From contig OZ037766.1 of assembly GCA_964035545.1 (NCBI GenBank), positions 32,371,773 to 32,435,772 of the forward strand: a stretch of 64,000 nt of DNA, in the 5' to 3' direction. The position numbers and the translations under genes are program-made. Origin of the DNA: Bugula neritina (Eukaryota > Bryozoa > Gymnolaemata > Cheilostomatida > Bugulidae). Each line of letters begins with the position of its first letter. Position 1 is the stretch's first letter. The notes beneath the pieces are model-generated. The model had not been told where the DNA came from, did not search any database, and saw only the letters and a list, made by a program, of their open reading frames with translations. This document shows positions 49,001 to 58,936 of the stretch, piece after piece.

Positions 49001-52000
49001 TATTGGTTGTGTATAGCTAAAACAATTGTAGAATAGCAATATAATAGCAATAGGATAGCAATAGAGTAGCAATAGAATAGCGATAGAATAGCAATATAAT
49101 AGCAGTATAATAGCAATATTAATCACTGCTGCAAAATAATAGCAGTTGATCTTTTGCTGAATGAAGTTGAAAGATGCGAGAAATATTTAACAAAAAATAT
49201 TGTAAACAGGATGCAATGCTTAAACTGACATCAAAAATATCACTACAAATTGCTACAAAACTAGTTTGTAGTGCAACTGAATGAACTGATACAATGATTT
49301 AATAGCTACAATACCTGTGTATCTACTATATATTTTCTGGAAGACAGGGAGTATGTGTGAGAGTCCTTATACGCGCTGTCACTATTACACAGAATCTCAG
49401 GCTTTTCTAAAGCTAATAATAGTTTTGGTAACTGAGTGGAAGCAGAGCAAATCATTCTCTCTTCAAACAGAATAACAACCTGAAAACAGAAATAGTTTAG
49501 AATAGCAAAACAAATAATGTAATTAAATAACAGCTAAATTTATTTATAAAAATATTTTATGTACATGTAAACAAAATTATACTATTTGATTACCTGCTAA
49601 AAATTTAATAGCTGCTAGAGATTTGTCACTAGCCTTGTGTTTACAAACTATTTATAAGTTGTGACAGCGTAGGTGCCCTTAACGTTATCAGTGCAAGGGC
49701 CACATTGGGAAATTTAGCTTGAACTGGGGGGGACTGGGTCACAGCATCAGTAATTTTCAAATTACTTTATTCCAACTTCCTATGAAGCATTTCACAATAA
49801 AGTTTCAATAATTATTGCAGGCTGCATTTTTTGTAGCACGTATATAAATAATATATCTAAAAGATGGTTTTTTCTACTCTAATTCGTATACGTGTGCAGA
49901 AAAATATTTTTTTTTTGCTTTCAAGGGCCACATAAGTGTAGATTAACATAGCGTAGCCCATAACTAAAACGTTTAGTTGTGCCTTGCAATAAAAACTTAT
50001 TGCCTACATGTAAATAAAATGTATTGAAAAGTCAACATAGCAGATGAAAAACCAACACAAGTAGTTATATAACAACCTTAGACATCATGGTGCATGATTT
50101 GCTCTCTATGTCTAAGCTCCGTATAGTCGTTACTTTTCTCTTTGATAGTATATCAGTAAGTCTTTCAATTTCCTGTAAAAAACCCCATTGAAAATAATTA
50201 GTTTTAGAGTGATTTGAGAGAACTTTAGTAAGATGCTTTGTGCAAATTGAAGAGTGGGCAACTCCATCAACTGTTGATGCAAATAGTAATGTTGACATAG
50301 CAATATGATTTAGCACTGATGAGATATTTCTAAGAATTCCTGACACAGAGTTATCACTGAGCTGGATTACAACCTTTCAAGTCGACTCAGTGATTAGAGT
50401 GTGTGTTGCAGAAGCTAGGAATAACATGCAATGAAAATTAGCAATAATTATTATTAGTTCTATTATACAATAATCAGCCAAAGCAAAAAACTTATTATAA
50501 AACAATCTTTTGAGAATACAACCCTCAAGTAGTCTGTAGAAGATAGCTAAGAATATTTTAATATTGCATACATAAAATGGGCCATGTGGATTCTTTAACA
50601 TTCCACAAATTTATTGAAGCATTCAACAATTCAAAATGGAAAAGGTTGAAAATACAGGCATAGCCTTCAATTCCTACCTGTGCATGTTCTTCAGAGTGGG
50701 GGATGCATACAGTGTCCCATCTCATTTCCTCTAAAATAGCTACAAGTGCTGGATACAAGGACTCCAATGTCTGCATGATGTTGAACACATTAGGCTGCGG
50801 CTTCACCATCTTTCTACTGCATATAATCTGCAAACATGGTATGCATGTGTATAATATTATAGTATGTGTAATGTAGTAGAGTAATATAAGAATATGTGTA
50901 ATATAACTGAGTAATATTATAGTATGTGTGATGTAACTGAGTATCATTAAAAATCAGACTGTAAACTTGGCTTTTTCAATATTTAAATGAATATCTTCAA
51001 TAAAATTTTGCATGCAACCTCGTCAACTTATTTTATAATAATGATACTTCACGTAAAATTCTGTTAGTTTGGTGGTTAGAGTACTGTTTCCTCATTAATC
51101 ACTTAAGAGTACTCGTTACTACTAACACTTTACTCACCTAAGGATACCTGCCAATACTGACACTTTACTCACCTGGGGGTACCTGCAGCTCTGGCAGCAT
51201 CCTCCCACCACTATGACATCATCCAATGAACTGTTTTTAACGTACTCCTTGATTTCACCATCTCTACACTGAGCGCAAGCATACTGTATTACATTGCGAG
51301 TAAAAGCTTAAATTGGAAAATTAATTTATCAAATTGTTTGTGAATAGGCAATTAATAAAATTTCAGCTATATTTTAAAGTAAGTAGCAATTAAGAAAAAT
51401 AAAGATTGCATAAAAATGCTGCTACTTTTAGTTTACGAAATGCAATTACGACAGACTACCAAATGTTTAAAAAACCATTTATTATTTTGTATTTTAGTAA
51501 AATAGTGATATTAGTTATAGCACGCGCTAGGCTGCAAGATCAAAATAAAAGCAGATAATTCAACAATTCTCACATACCGTACAACTTCTTGCCTATTCTA
51601 CTGGAAGACCATTATTAACACATGAGCCTGCCTATATATCTAGTGAGTAAATGAATAAAAGTTGTAAAACTAACTCATACAACCTATTATTTATATTATT
51701 CTTTTGATTAAACTTTGTGATATTTAAAAAGAAACTCAAAAATGTTTAGCCTGAATTATATAACATTTCTGTGGTTTACACTCTTCTAATAAATATAACA
51801 CCGCAAAGTAAAGAATAGACAACAAGACATAGTTAGTTAAAAGCACTAGGCCTGCTGATAGTCCTAAGTATCAATAAAACTCATCAGCTGCTGGTAAACA
51901 AACAGGTACAAAGGTAAATATTAAGATATTTATTTTTTCATTGATTTGTGATTTGCGCTGTAACATGATTGATAGTCACACCCACTTTATTTACCATTTA

Positions 52001-53091
52001 ACTTATGCACACGTAAGTTATATAGGTAGAATGTAGGGCAGCATTTATTGCTATATGCTGCCAACTGCTAGCTTATACTACCACCAGCAGAGCCAATTTA
52101 TAAACATCATTGATTTTGTATTTCAATTTATCATTTAGAATCACACGACATGCTAGATATTCCTCTGAATGCTGATATTGTAATTAGTTTGTTAGACTAG
52201 CCTTAGATCTGAGACAACAATTACCTGTATTACAATAAGAACTGGAGATTAGATGCAAATTTGTTTCTGCATATTATTTAATGTAGCATGAGCTTTACAT
52301 ATTAGCGTCAAAGACTAGGTTGTGTGATTTTCATTTAAGTAAGCAACAGCTTTTAGGTAAATACGTTAAATTAGTCCAAGAAGGAAAATTTCATCTCGAT
52401 CTCTTACTATCTATACTAAAATTTTCAAAGCAATAAAATAGTAACTGAAACGAAGTACTTTTGATGCAAGCAGTTTAGCTGGTTACAAATTTCGATATTG
52501 AGTTTTATTTAACTGGCAGAAACCAAGTGAGCAAGCTTGGAAACTATATTTTCATTTTTTTATATTTATTTTCTTTTTTGGCAGAAAGTTTATCTATAAA
52601 CAGCTCCGCTACAGTGCAGTGCATGGTTATGCAATATTGGAATTGAAGTTATATTATATATAAATGAACTGTAGTTATAATAATATAGCCAATTTTAAAG
52701 AGTATAAACTTATTTATCTGCATGCACTGCAAATGTTGGTATGTGACATATTGTACAGCACTACATATAACCCTATTAATAAACTATAGAGCTATAATTG
52801 TATGCTGCAGCAAAAGAACTTTTCTCCAGCTATCTGTATAGAATAATATATATTGCTGAACTGGTTGGTCTAGCAGAGCATGTTATAGTAAGCTGAGAAA
52901 TAGACTGAGAGTACAGAGATTACGTATGTTACCTGGTAAAGTTGGTAGACTATCCGTGTCTCATTAGACAGCTCCTGAACTGCTAAATCATAGGCTAGTT
53001 GTTGGGGAGAATCATCGTATAAAGCCAATATAGAAGTTGCGTCAGCAGCAGCAAAAGCAACTAAGATTAGCAGAGCAACCCCGGCAGCCAT
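31693..53091 (-). CDS. GABA-B-receptor-like class C GPCR, 17 coding exons, 1,063 residues
   Basis: Family knowledge: class C receptors bind ligands in an extracellular bilobed domain and signal through seven membrane segments to G proteins. Coding order is 53091-52933, 51283-51173, 50827-50678, 50172-50077, 49479-49315, 48825-48673, 42312-42186, 41509-41444, 38208-38052, 36565-36430, 36028-35921, 35349-35236, 34889-34747, 34491-34332, 34009-33809, 33140-32839, 32536-31693. Lengths sum to 3,192 bases, and every junction is GT-AG with matching phase. Start: ATG in aaaagATGG followed by a hydrophobic signal (AAGVALLILVAFAAADA). The membrane region follows GABA-B receptors (SPNIN in the first loop, KTWRVYRIF after TM3, KDEHLILSIVGLAVIDM in TM4), then a coiled coil. 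No Cys-rich domain as in mGlu receptors. Paralogue and ligand unknown. Confidence 0.93.
34332..38208 (-). CDS. Seven-transmembrane region of the GABA-B-like receptor (exons 9 to 14)
   Basis: TM1: DTSLAVLGVMCSFALLGAIY. Loop and TM2: IIKLTSPNINIMTCSGSLLT. TM3: FTVNVGITVIYSSILVKTWR. TM4: LILSIVGLAVIDMAINTVW. Second extracellular loop and TM5: SRQLVCSSSYHILWMSLLTT. TM6: FIFTNSLVLVTILLTSLPAL. TM7: FSTLSLCILMMVFSTLSLLL then APK. The Cys of the second extracellular loop, eight residues before Trp as in GABA-B receptors, is kept. Its usual partner at the top of TM3 is Gln here. The phases of exons 9 to 14 (1, 2, 0, 0, 0, 2 in) all agree. Confidence 0.93.
35350..35920. other. Intron 11 of the GABA-B-like gene, with a B-box-like string
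   Basis: Contains gtggttcaaacctc at about 35399 with a SINE-like tail (cccagcattgggaaggc). No A box or duplications were found, so it is at most an old SINE fragment. Confidence 0.35.
36566..38051. other. Intron 9 of the GABA-B-like gene, nothing recognised
   Basis: AT-rich, without exon-like frames, tandem arrays or inverted repeats that I can see. Confidence 0.6.
38209..41443. other. Intron 8 of the GABA-B-like gene, nothing recognised
   Basis: 3.2 kb, AT-rich. Short frames near 39196-39435 and 40338-40755 lack splice signals on either strand. A C-homopolymer of about ten bases lies near 40538. Exons 8 and 9 join in phase 1, so no exon is needed. Confidence 0.6.
41444..53091 (-). CDS. Signal peptide and Venus-flytrap ligand domain of the GABA-B-like receptor (exons 1 to 8)
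   Basis: After the signal peptide come TSILALYDDSPQQLAYDLAV, a Cys-bearing strand (DDVIVVGGCCQSC), the lobe helix MQTLESLYPALVAILEEMRW, TVCIPHSEEHAQEIERL, MMSKVVILFEERM, CSYDSMKLVLSALAK (the YDAVWALA-type helix) and MTGKSLIYSTKFGENELEF at the end. This is the order of the ANF-receptor/GABA-B ligand fold. It is only about 340 residues, shorter than usual; the stretch between the GC strand and the EEMRW helix is about 16 residues shorter than in GABA-B1, where serine ligands sit. GABA binding is therefore doubtful. The exon 8 donor gtttct is weak; all other signals are good. Confidence 0.85.
42313..48672. other. Intron 6 of the GABA-B-like gene (6.4 kb), one minisatellite
   Basis: No exon is required, because exons 6 and 7 join in phase 0 and the ligand domain is continuous. 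A frame on the - strand at about 43446-43850 is open for 133 codons but was not accepted. The one clear feature is the 16-bp array at 43030-43318. Confidence 0.6.
43030..43318. repeat. 16-bp tandem array gtgtcacatgtaaagt (about 17 copies)
   Basis: Units such as gtgtcacatgtaaagt with early atcacatgtg variants, deep in an intron and far from any splice site. Confidence 0.95.
49020..49120. repeat. Array of atagcaatagaatagcaata units in intron 5 of the GABA-B-like gene
   Basis: Ten to thirteen-base units of agcaataga and agcaatata. Confidence 0.88.
51126..51195 (-). repeat. Two-copy 35-bp duplication across the exon 2 donor of the GABA-B-like gene
   Basis: cactttactcacctaaggat acctgc at 51126 and cactttactcacctgggggt acctgc at 51161 are copies 35 bases apart. 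The second contains the real donor (on the - strand CCCAG|gtgagt), the first a spare CTTAG|gtgagt. Confidence 0.88.
51284..52932. other. Intron 1 of the GABA-B-like gene, nothing recognised
   Basis: AT-rich sequence with no exon, array or inverted repeat that I could identify. Confidence 0.6.
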
Positions 53092-53382
53092 CTTTTCTAA
53101 CATAAAATAAAAATAGATATAAAACAACTATATTATATTCGCTGTGTTTTAAGTATTATTCTATGAACACCTGGATGTGGTTTAGTAATAATAGTCAGTT
53201 CATGTGATGGCAATAGTTGAAATATTATTTTAGCAGAGTTTTCTTGCCTCTTTTTCCCAGAATGGGTAAATGAATTTCTAACAAATTATATTTAAATTTT
53301 CTGTGCACACAACGTTTACCACAACTATCCAATAAATTTTAAAAACTTTCCAATTTTGATAATTTATGTTTATAGTTATTAT

Positions 53383-53452
53383 ATATTATACAGAATTTTA
53401 CATTATATTATATAACATGAGTTATATAATATAATGTAAAATTCTGTATAAT
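53383..53452. repeat. Perfect inverted repeat, 33-bp arms, 4-base loop
   Basis: The left arm 53383-53415 (starting TATTATACAGAATTTTACAT) and the right arm 53420-53452 are exact complements around the loop ATGA. Transcription of either strand would give a perfect 70-base hairpin. Perfect arms suggest recent origin or gene conversion. Confidence 0.97.
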
Positions 53453-53493
53453 AGTATTGCATTGTGTAACTCATTGGGAAAACATCAAATAAT

Positions 53494-53510
53494 TGGACAC
53501 TCCAACATTA
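53494..53510. repeat. Target-site duplication, SINE 3' side
   Basis: TGGACACTCCAACATTA, matching 53726-53742 (TGGACATTTCAACATTA) at 15 of 17 positions and placed exactly at the ends of the SINE. Confidence 0.85.
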
Positions 53511-53725
53511 AAAACTCACGCAAGTTTATAGTCGCTATCCCTGTGAGAAACCCCTGATAGAAAGGGGTTTTTATTAGAACGCGCTAAGGACATGTTCAAA
53601 TGAGGCACAGGAGCAATTAAGACTGGATGCTCTTCCTAACATCACCAATGGCCTTTGTCGGGTTTGAACCCACAACTTCGTGTTCACAAAGCGAACGCTC
53701 TAACCCCTAGACCACGGCTGCTCCC
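53511..53725 (-). mobile_element. tRNA-derived SINE with an RTE-like 3' tail
   Basis: Read on the - strand the element starts GGGAGCAGCCGTGGTCTAGG with an A-box-like TGGTCTAGGGG and has a B box GGTTCAAACC about 45 bases later, as in tRNA-type RNA polymerase III promoters. The stems do not pair well and the element is 215 bases long, so it is not a working tRNA gene. The body carries GGAAGAGCATCCAGTCTTAA then CTCCTGTGCC, resembling the 3' ends of RTE-clade LINEs and their SINEs. A hairpin (AAACCCC / GGGGTTT) lies near the 3' end. Target-site duplications of 17 bases flank it. The nearest tRNA species is not clear; the anticodon region could read GTG (His). Confidence 0.88.
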
Positions 53726-53742
53726 TGGACATTTCAACATTA
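53726..53742. repeat. Target-site duplication, SINE 5' side
   Basis: TGGACATTTCAACATTA, the partner of 53494-53510. Confidence 0.85.
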
Positions 53743-54151
53743 CATAACCAAATATTATAATATGATTCAACACAGTCATACAATATTAAATAAAACAATA
53801 ATTAGCTGTGCCATTACACCATGCATAGCTTTTCCCTAACAGAAAAATATTATAGCAGTTGCTATATTTATAGAATATTATTTTACTAAACTATACTTTA
53901 TTGAAGAAATTATTGTAATAATATTTTGGTTGCCCTTTTGTGAAGTTGAAAACTCTTTGTGATTAAAGGACAATGCTAATTAGCTCATATTTTATGTTGT
54001 CCCAAAAGTCTCTCACAACTCCTGTTATTATATACTAGAAAAGCAAATCATTCTATTGTTATCTTACTTTAATAGTTACTAAAATTATAAAAATTGAAAA
54101 ATTATAAAAATTGAAAAATTATATAAATTGAAAAAGTCTAAACTTGCTTAC

Positions 54152-54330
54152 CTGAAGCTCGTATGAGAAAATTGCCATTCACAGAAAAAACACTAACTTT
54201 AGAGCTACATTTGGTGAGAATCTGTGTCACAGTACACTACGACACGCAGCAACACTTCATGTTCAAATATAATTCATTTCTCTTGAGATTTTGCTCTACT
54301 AACTGTTTGTGAATTATTCTCTATTTTGTA
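54152..54330 (-). promoter_or_regulatory. Probable 5' untranslated exon and promoter region of the GABA-B-like gene
   Basis: A strong - strand donor, GAGCTTCAG|gtaagc, ends at 54152. With the acceptor-like gttag just before the start codon at 53091 it would splice a leader over the SINE-bearing intron. The 5' limit is a guess; no TATA box is evident. Confidence 0.45.
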
Positions 54331-55575
54331 TTGAAACCTATCAAGGAGGAGCTAAAGTGGCAACACTGTACCAATATTCAACTTATTAATAATTGATCTG
54401 TACTCAAACTGCTGTCAGGATGTGCTGTCACTGCAAGGAGTGGATCCAAGTTTAGTTGCTGCTTTTAGGGGCTTAATGTTTCTATATTGATGATTTGTTT
54501 AGAAATTTAATTCAACTTGAAAACCTTTTGTCAAACTACCATTAAACATACTATTTTCCTATTAGTTTTTAAATTGTTTAATTGATTTGCAACTAACATG
54601 TTGAAAATTATTTTAGATAGTGCCCAGTGATAATTAATATAAGTAGAATCAGTAGTCATGGAATACAAGCTATAAACTATTACTATACATATATGAATAT
54701 TATGAATATTTACTATATATGAAACTATATATTATACAAACTATTTTATCATATTCTGCTAAATAACCAGTTATTGAGAGTAAGCCACTAATTTGCTAAA
54801 TCTGTTAATATTAATGAAAAACAAACAGCACACGGAATTTTTCAATAAATTTGGTTTCACAAACTTATTGATTTTCCCAGAGAAAAGTATAAACTAAGCA
54901 AAGTATAATATTTGACTCATTAAATTTCTATGCTTAGCAAATATAGTTTTATGATGGTGAATTCTTACGGCTTATAAAACTTTCCTGTAACGTTATACTA
55001 GCTATGATATGGAGAAGAATAACTATCTTTGAGTAGAAAAGCTATGAAAGCCTGTTTGATTTAATTAATCTGCCAATGCATAGGAAATCTTATATTTTTG
55101 AACTCTGGAAATATTATATAAGAAAATGCAGTCATATTTATATGCTATTTCCAATTTTTTTCTGAATTTCAAAAACTTATGATTTTGATTATAATCTCAT
55201 TTCTTGTTAGCAGCTAAAAGCTGATGCTTAGAAAAAGCTTTATAAAATCAAGTTTTGTTCAATCTTCACAGGCATTTTAAAAAAAAGCCCATTGCAATTT
55301 TCAAAAAACCTGCGTAATGATGAAGCTAGCGTTAAATACAGAGAAATATATAAGCAGTGATAGTTTAAGACTCAAATGTTGTTATCGATGTTTTAAAGTT
55401 ACATTCTTAGTTTTAAAATATTTAAATAGAGCTTGCAATTTGCTAGTTAGGATTAGAAATGTTCATTTTGTAAATAAGGGCATTCGAAAATTACAAAAAT
55501 AATGTTTATCTTTTCACAATTAGGATTATCTAGGTAAAAGCTGCACCTGTCCTAGTAAAATGCTAGTAGAAACTA
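54331..55575. other. Intergenic or leader-intron sequence, nothing recognised
   Basis: AT-rich with only short, biased open frames. Confidence 0.55.
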
Positions 55576-55581
55576 GACTTA

Positions 55582-55962
55582 TGCACAGTGTACTTACCTC
55601 TACTTATACACAGTGTACTTACCTCTACTTATACACAGTGTACTTACCTCTACTTATACATAATGTACTTACCTCTACTTATACACAGTGTACTTACCTC
55701 TACTTATACACAGTGTACTTACCTCTACTTATACACAGTGTACTTACCTCTACTTATACACAGTGTACTTATCTCTACTTATACACAGTGTACTTACCTC
55801 TACTTATACACAGTGTACTTACCTCTACTTATACACAGTGTACTTACCTCTACTTATACACAGTGTACTTACCTCTACTTATTCACAGTGTACTTACCTC
55901 TACTTATACACAGTGTACTTACCTCTACTTATACACAGTGTACTTACCTCTACTTATTTCAC
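55582..55962 (-). repeat. 25-bp tandem array (15 copies) with a consensus donor in each unit on the - strand
   Basis: Unit on the + strand: tacttacctctacttataca cagtg. Its complement reads tagag|gtaagtaca, so 14 of 15 units carry a perfect AG|GTAAGT; one is mutated (atctc). The + strand of each unit also has cttatacacag, an acceptor-like string. No host exon was identified with confidence. Confidence 0.95.
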
Positions 55963-56042
55963 GTTATGCAGTCTGAAGCATGTGGTACTCTATCAAACAT
56001 CATCTTGTAATTCTCAACTCATCTCTTACAGTGCTGCTGGCT

Positions 56043-56120
56043 CTATATTCTAGTAGCTGCGCTGCCTCTGCGTACAAACCCCTGCAGTGTCTTATCAACC
56101 AGTGATAGCTGCTGCTCCAG
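56043..56120 (-). CDS. Candidate terminal coding exon, identity unknown
   Basis: On the - strand, after the acceptor aatagtaacag, a 25-codon frame LEQQLSLVDKTLQGFVRRGS then AATRI ends in TAG. It is relatively GC-rich and protein-like. Other frames of the same stretch are also open, including on the + strand behind a strong acceptor ctcatctcttacag. It could be a last exon of an unseen gene or chance. Confidence 0.25.
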   Translation of the reverse strand: MEQQLSLVDKTLQGFVRRGSAATRI

Positions 56121-56511
56121 CTGTTACTATTATTGTACACGCATTGTATAAATTCAATGTAGACCAAAGACCATACAGATCATTCGCTTATACTGCGTAG
56201 CTTTCCCATCAAAGACTATAATGTTTACTATTGACAATGTATGCATTCTATTTTGATATGCCAATAATATTTTTACTACCTTAATCCGCATGTCAATCAA
56301 CCACTTTAATCCTTCAAGTTGTCTTGTTATAATATTATTTTATTGCATAGTTTTATTACTCCATAAGTAAAACATGGGGCTATAATCTGTAAGCAAATAT
56401 TTGTCAAAAGGTAAATTGATAATACGAAACACCTAAAGGCGTCAGGTGAAATAAATAGTAGTGAATCGTGTGCTGCCATTTGTCTGCTTTACTGCTGCCA
56501 AAAATTCAGCT

Positions 56512-56625
56512 ACTACCTCTAGCTGTCTAGCTACTACCTATAGCTGTCTAGCTACTACCTATAGCTGTCTAGCTACTACCTATAGCTGTCTAGCTACTAC
56601 CTCTAGCTGTCTAGCTACTACCAGC
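56512..56625. repeat. 21-bp tandem array agctgtctagctactaccta (five to six copies)
   Basis: Nearly perfect units of agctgtctagctactaccta t with a tctagc variant. Confidence 0.92.
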
Positions 56626-58144
56626 TATAATGAATAATTAAATTGAACATAAACAGAGTGAGATTGGAAAGCATATAAAGTATGTTTAGTTTATGTTAGG
56701 TGAATGTGCAGCTACAACTTTGACTCTATCACCTTTAACTGAAATATTTCAAGGTTTTAATGGTGTTATCTTAGATAGACGCTATTTATTTATTTTGGTA
56801 CCATTACATATAGTAATATACCTATAATATATTTTACCATTCGTCTAGATTATTTTGCAAGCATATTTTTAAATAATAACTCTAGCTAGAATAACTTAAT
56901 TACATCTGAACGTAAAACGTAATTTTAACAGCTTAACAACAACCATTAATTTGAATACTGCAGATGAAAACCAAAATTATTCAATTTAGCTAAGCTATTT
57001 TGCATTATTTTATTTGTGTTAGCTTTTGTAACAATCGCAGAATTTAATTTGTAGGCAAAATGAATTTTATTAACTTTGTAGTTTAAAATTTATGAATGGG
57101 CTGCATGCTGTCTTTTCAGAGGCTTCTTAACCCTTCCTCTCTTCAATTCTTATTACATAACTGAGTAAATATTCTTTACCGGCAGCAAACAACCGCTGAA
57201 ACTATAATTAGCCGTTTTCTTGGAACATATTTTACCAACAAGCAGAAAAGATTAGGCAGCTTTTTGTAAAAGCAAAATATCCTGAAATAACAAACACAGT
57301 GCAGGTGCATGCAGAATAAAATGAGTAACGTAAAACTAGAAGCAATAACCTGTCAGTTTAATTAAAGTTGTGTTGTCTTTGGTCAGGATCAATAATGTAG
57401 TGTGATTGCAGCACAAACCAGATTGACTATGTCAATAATACTGTTATATTTGCTACATTGTTGTCTTTAGACACTTGGTATATGTGAGTACACAAAGCCT
57501 TCGTGACTATCAATGTACTGGCAATATTTTCTAGGATGAATTTGTATTGAAATTTCTCCATTATTGTATATTGAAAGGTGTCGCACAACTTTATATATTG
57601 TTACAACCAAGGTGAGGTAAGGTATAAGGAGAAAATGATGTTGCAATATTTTGGAGTATAAAGCTGGAGATCCTCACTGGGGGGAAAATTAACAAATTAC
57701 CAACAGCTCCAGTCCATTGATAAAATGAAGCTAGCTTGTAACCTTTAACCTTCCATAGTCAAACAGTATTGAGTCCCTGATACAGTCTCGTCTTCTGTAA
57801 TCAGCCCCCTGGTGGTGGGCCCAAGTCATATCTCAGCATGCATTCACTATAATAGTCTGAGTTATGCACTTGCTTTGTCTACTTCATTGCCTTATCACAG
57901 ACTAGAACTCTTAGAATGTAAAGGTTTAATGGCTGGTTATATCAGCTTTAAAGAGAGAAAAATCAGAACTATATAAAAATATTATTTCCCTGCCTTGGCT
58001 TGTGTGTCTACAATTTCATATAAACACTAAGTATAGTTATCAAAGTTTTTTCATAGCAGTAGATCTAAAAACTGTTTTTCTCACAAATATAACAGTTGAA
58101 AGGTCAAGGTTAGCTTCAATTCACTAAGTAATTTATTTTGACAG
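56626..58144. other. Intergenic sequence, nothing recognised
   Basis: AT-rich, no convincing exon. If the candidate exons at 58145 and 58347 are real, their upstream exons should lie here, but I could not identify them. Confidence 0.5.
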
Positions 58145-58526
58145 TCATTGAGTTTAGTTAGCCGTGATGATAGGGGAAGCTGTAGTATTGATTGTTTAGA
58201 CAACCATTTGAGTCCTACAATAGACATCAGCCAGTCAGTTGAGCCAGTGAGTAGACAAACTCAATTGAATATTAATTTGATTGTCAACAAGCTGTCAATG
58301 AATTAATTAACCACAACGAGTACAATACTGAGTTATTTTGACACAGCATCTATCTGCCATTCAAAAGTACAAAGGAGAGCAACCTATGAAATACTCTTGG
58401 GAAATGTTACAGCATGTTACTAGCATTGATCAGAATATATACAGAGTGTTATGTAATTATATGAACAGTAATGTACTGTTATATGACTGCAATTATTTCA
58501 ACCAATATTGCTGTAAGACTCCATGA
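58145..58526 (+). CDS. Candidate last two exons of an unidentified + strand gene
   Basis: Exon a (58145-58246) lies between the acceptor ttattttgacag and the donor gtgagt, phase 0 at both ends, 34 codons: SLSLVSRDDRGSCSIDCLDN then HLSPTIDISQSVEP. Exon b (58347-58526) follows the acceptor gacacag, phase 0, with 59 codons beginning HLSAIQKYKGEQPMKYSWEM and a TGA stop. Both splice signals and phases fit a 100-base intron. No family is recognised. Exon b might instead leave at a donor gtaaga near 58513. Confidence 0.4.
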
Positions 58527-58936
58527 AGCATTTCCTTTTTCAGAAACAGATGAATAATTAGAGCAGCAAACATATTTCATAGAGGTACAAACAGCAGAAA
58601 ATTGCTGGATAGAGAAACGTGGTGGAAATGAAATTATTATTGTTGCTAAAATTCTATTGACCAATCAAATGGTACTTATCGTTGATTGTGATTTTTCGTC
58701 CATAAGCATCATTGTGTACACTCAACGAAAAAGATTTCGTTTGAAGTCTCTCTAATTTCCTCGTATGAATGTTTTTTTCGTGTTAAATAGACGATTTCGT
58801 GTGAGGCCAGGCCTTTTGTCGCATACTAATTAAAGGATTACATAGAACTATAGATACTATGATATATTCATTCAGCCCTCCCACTTGCAGTGAAACACTT
58901 GGACTAGACACAATACAGGAGTGCTAGTGCAGACAG

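Noticed and set aside
53640-53725. Possible tRNA-His gene on the - strand
   Set aside because: The boxes are there, but the acceptor and anticodon stems pair poorly and the sequence continues into a SINE body with target-site duplications.
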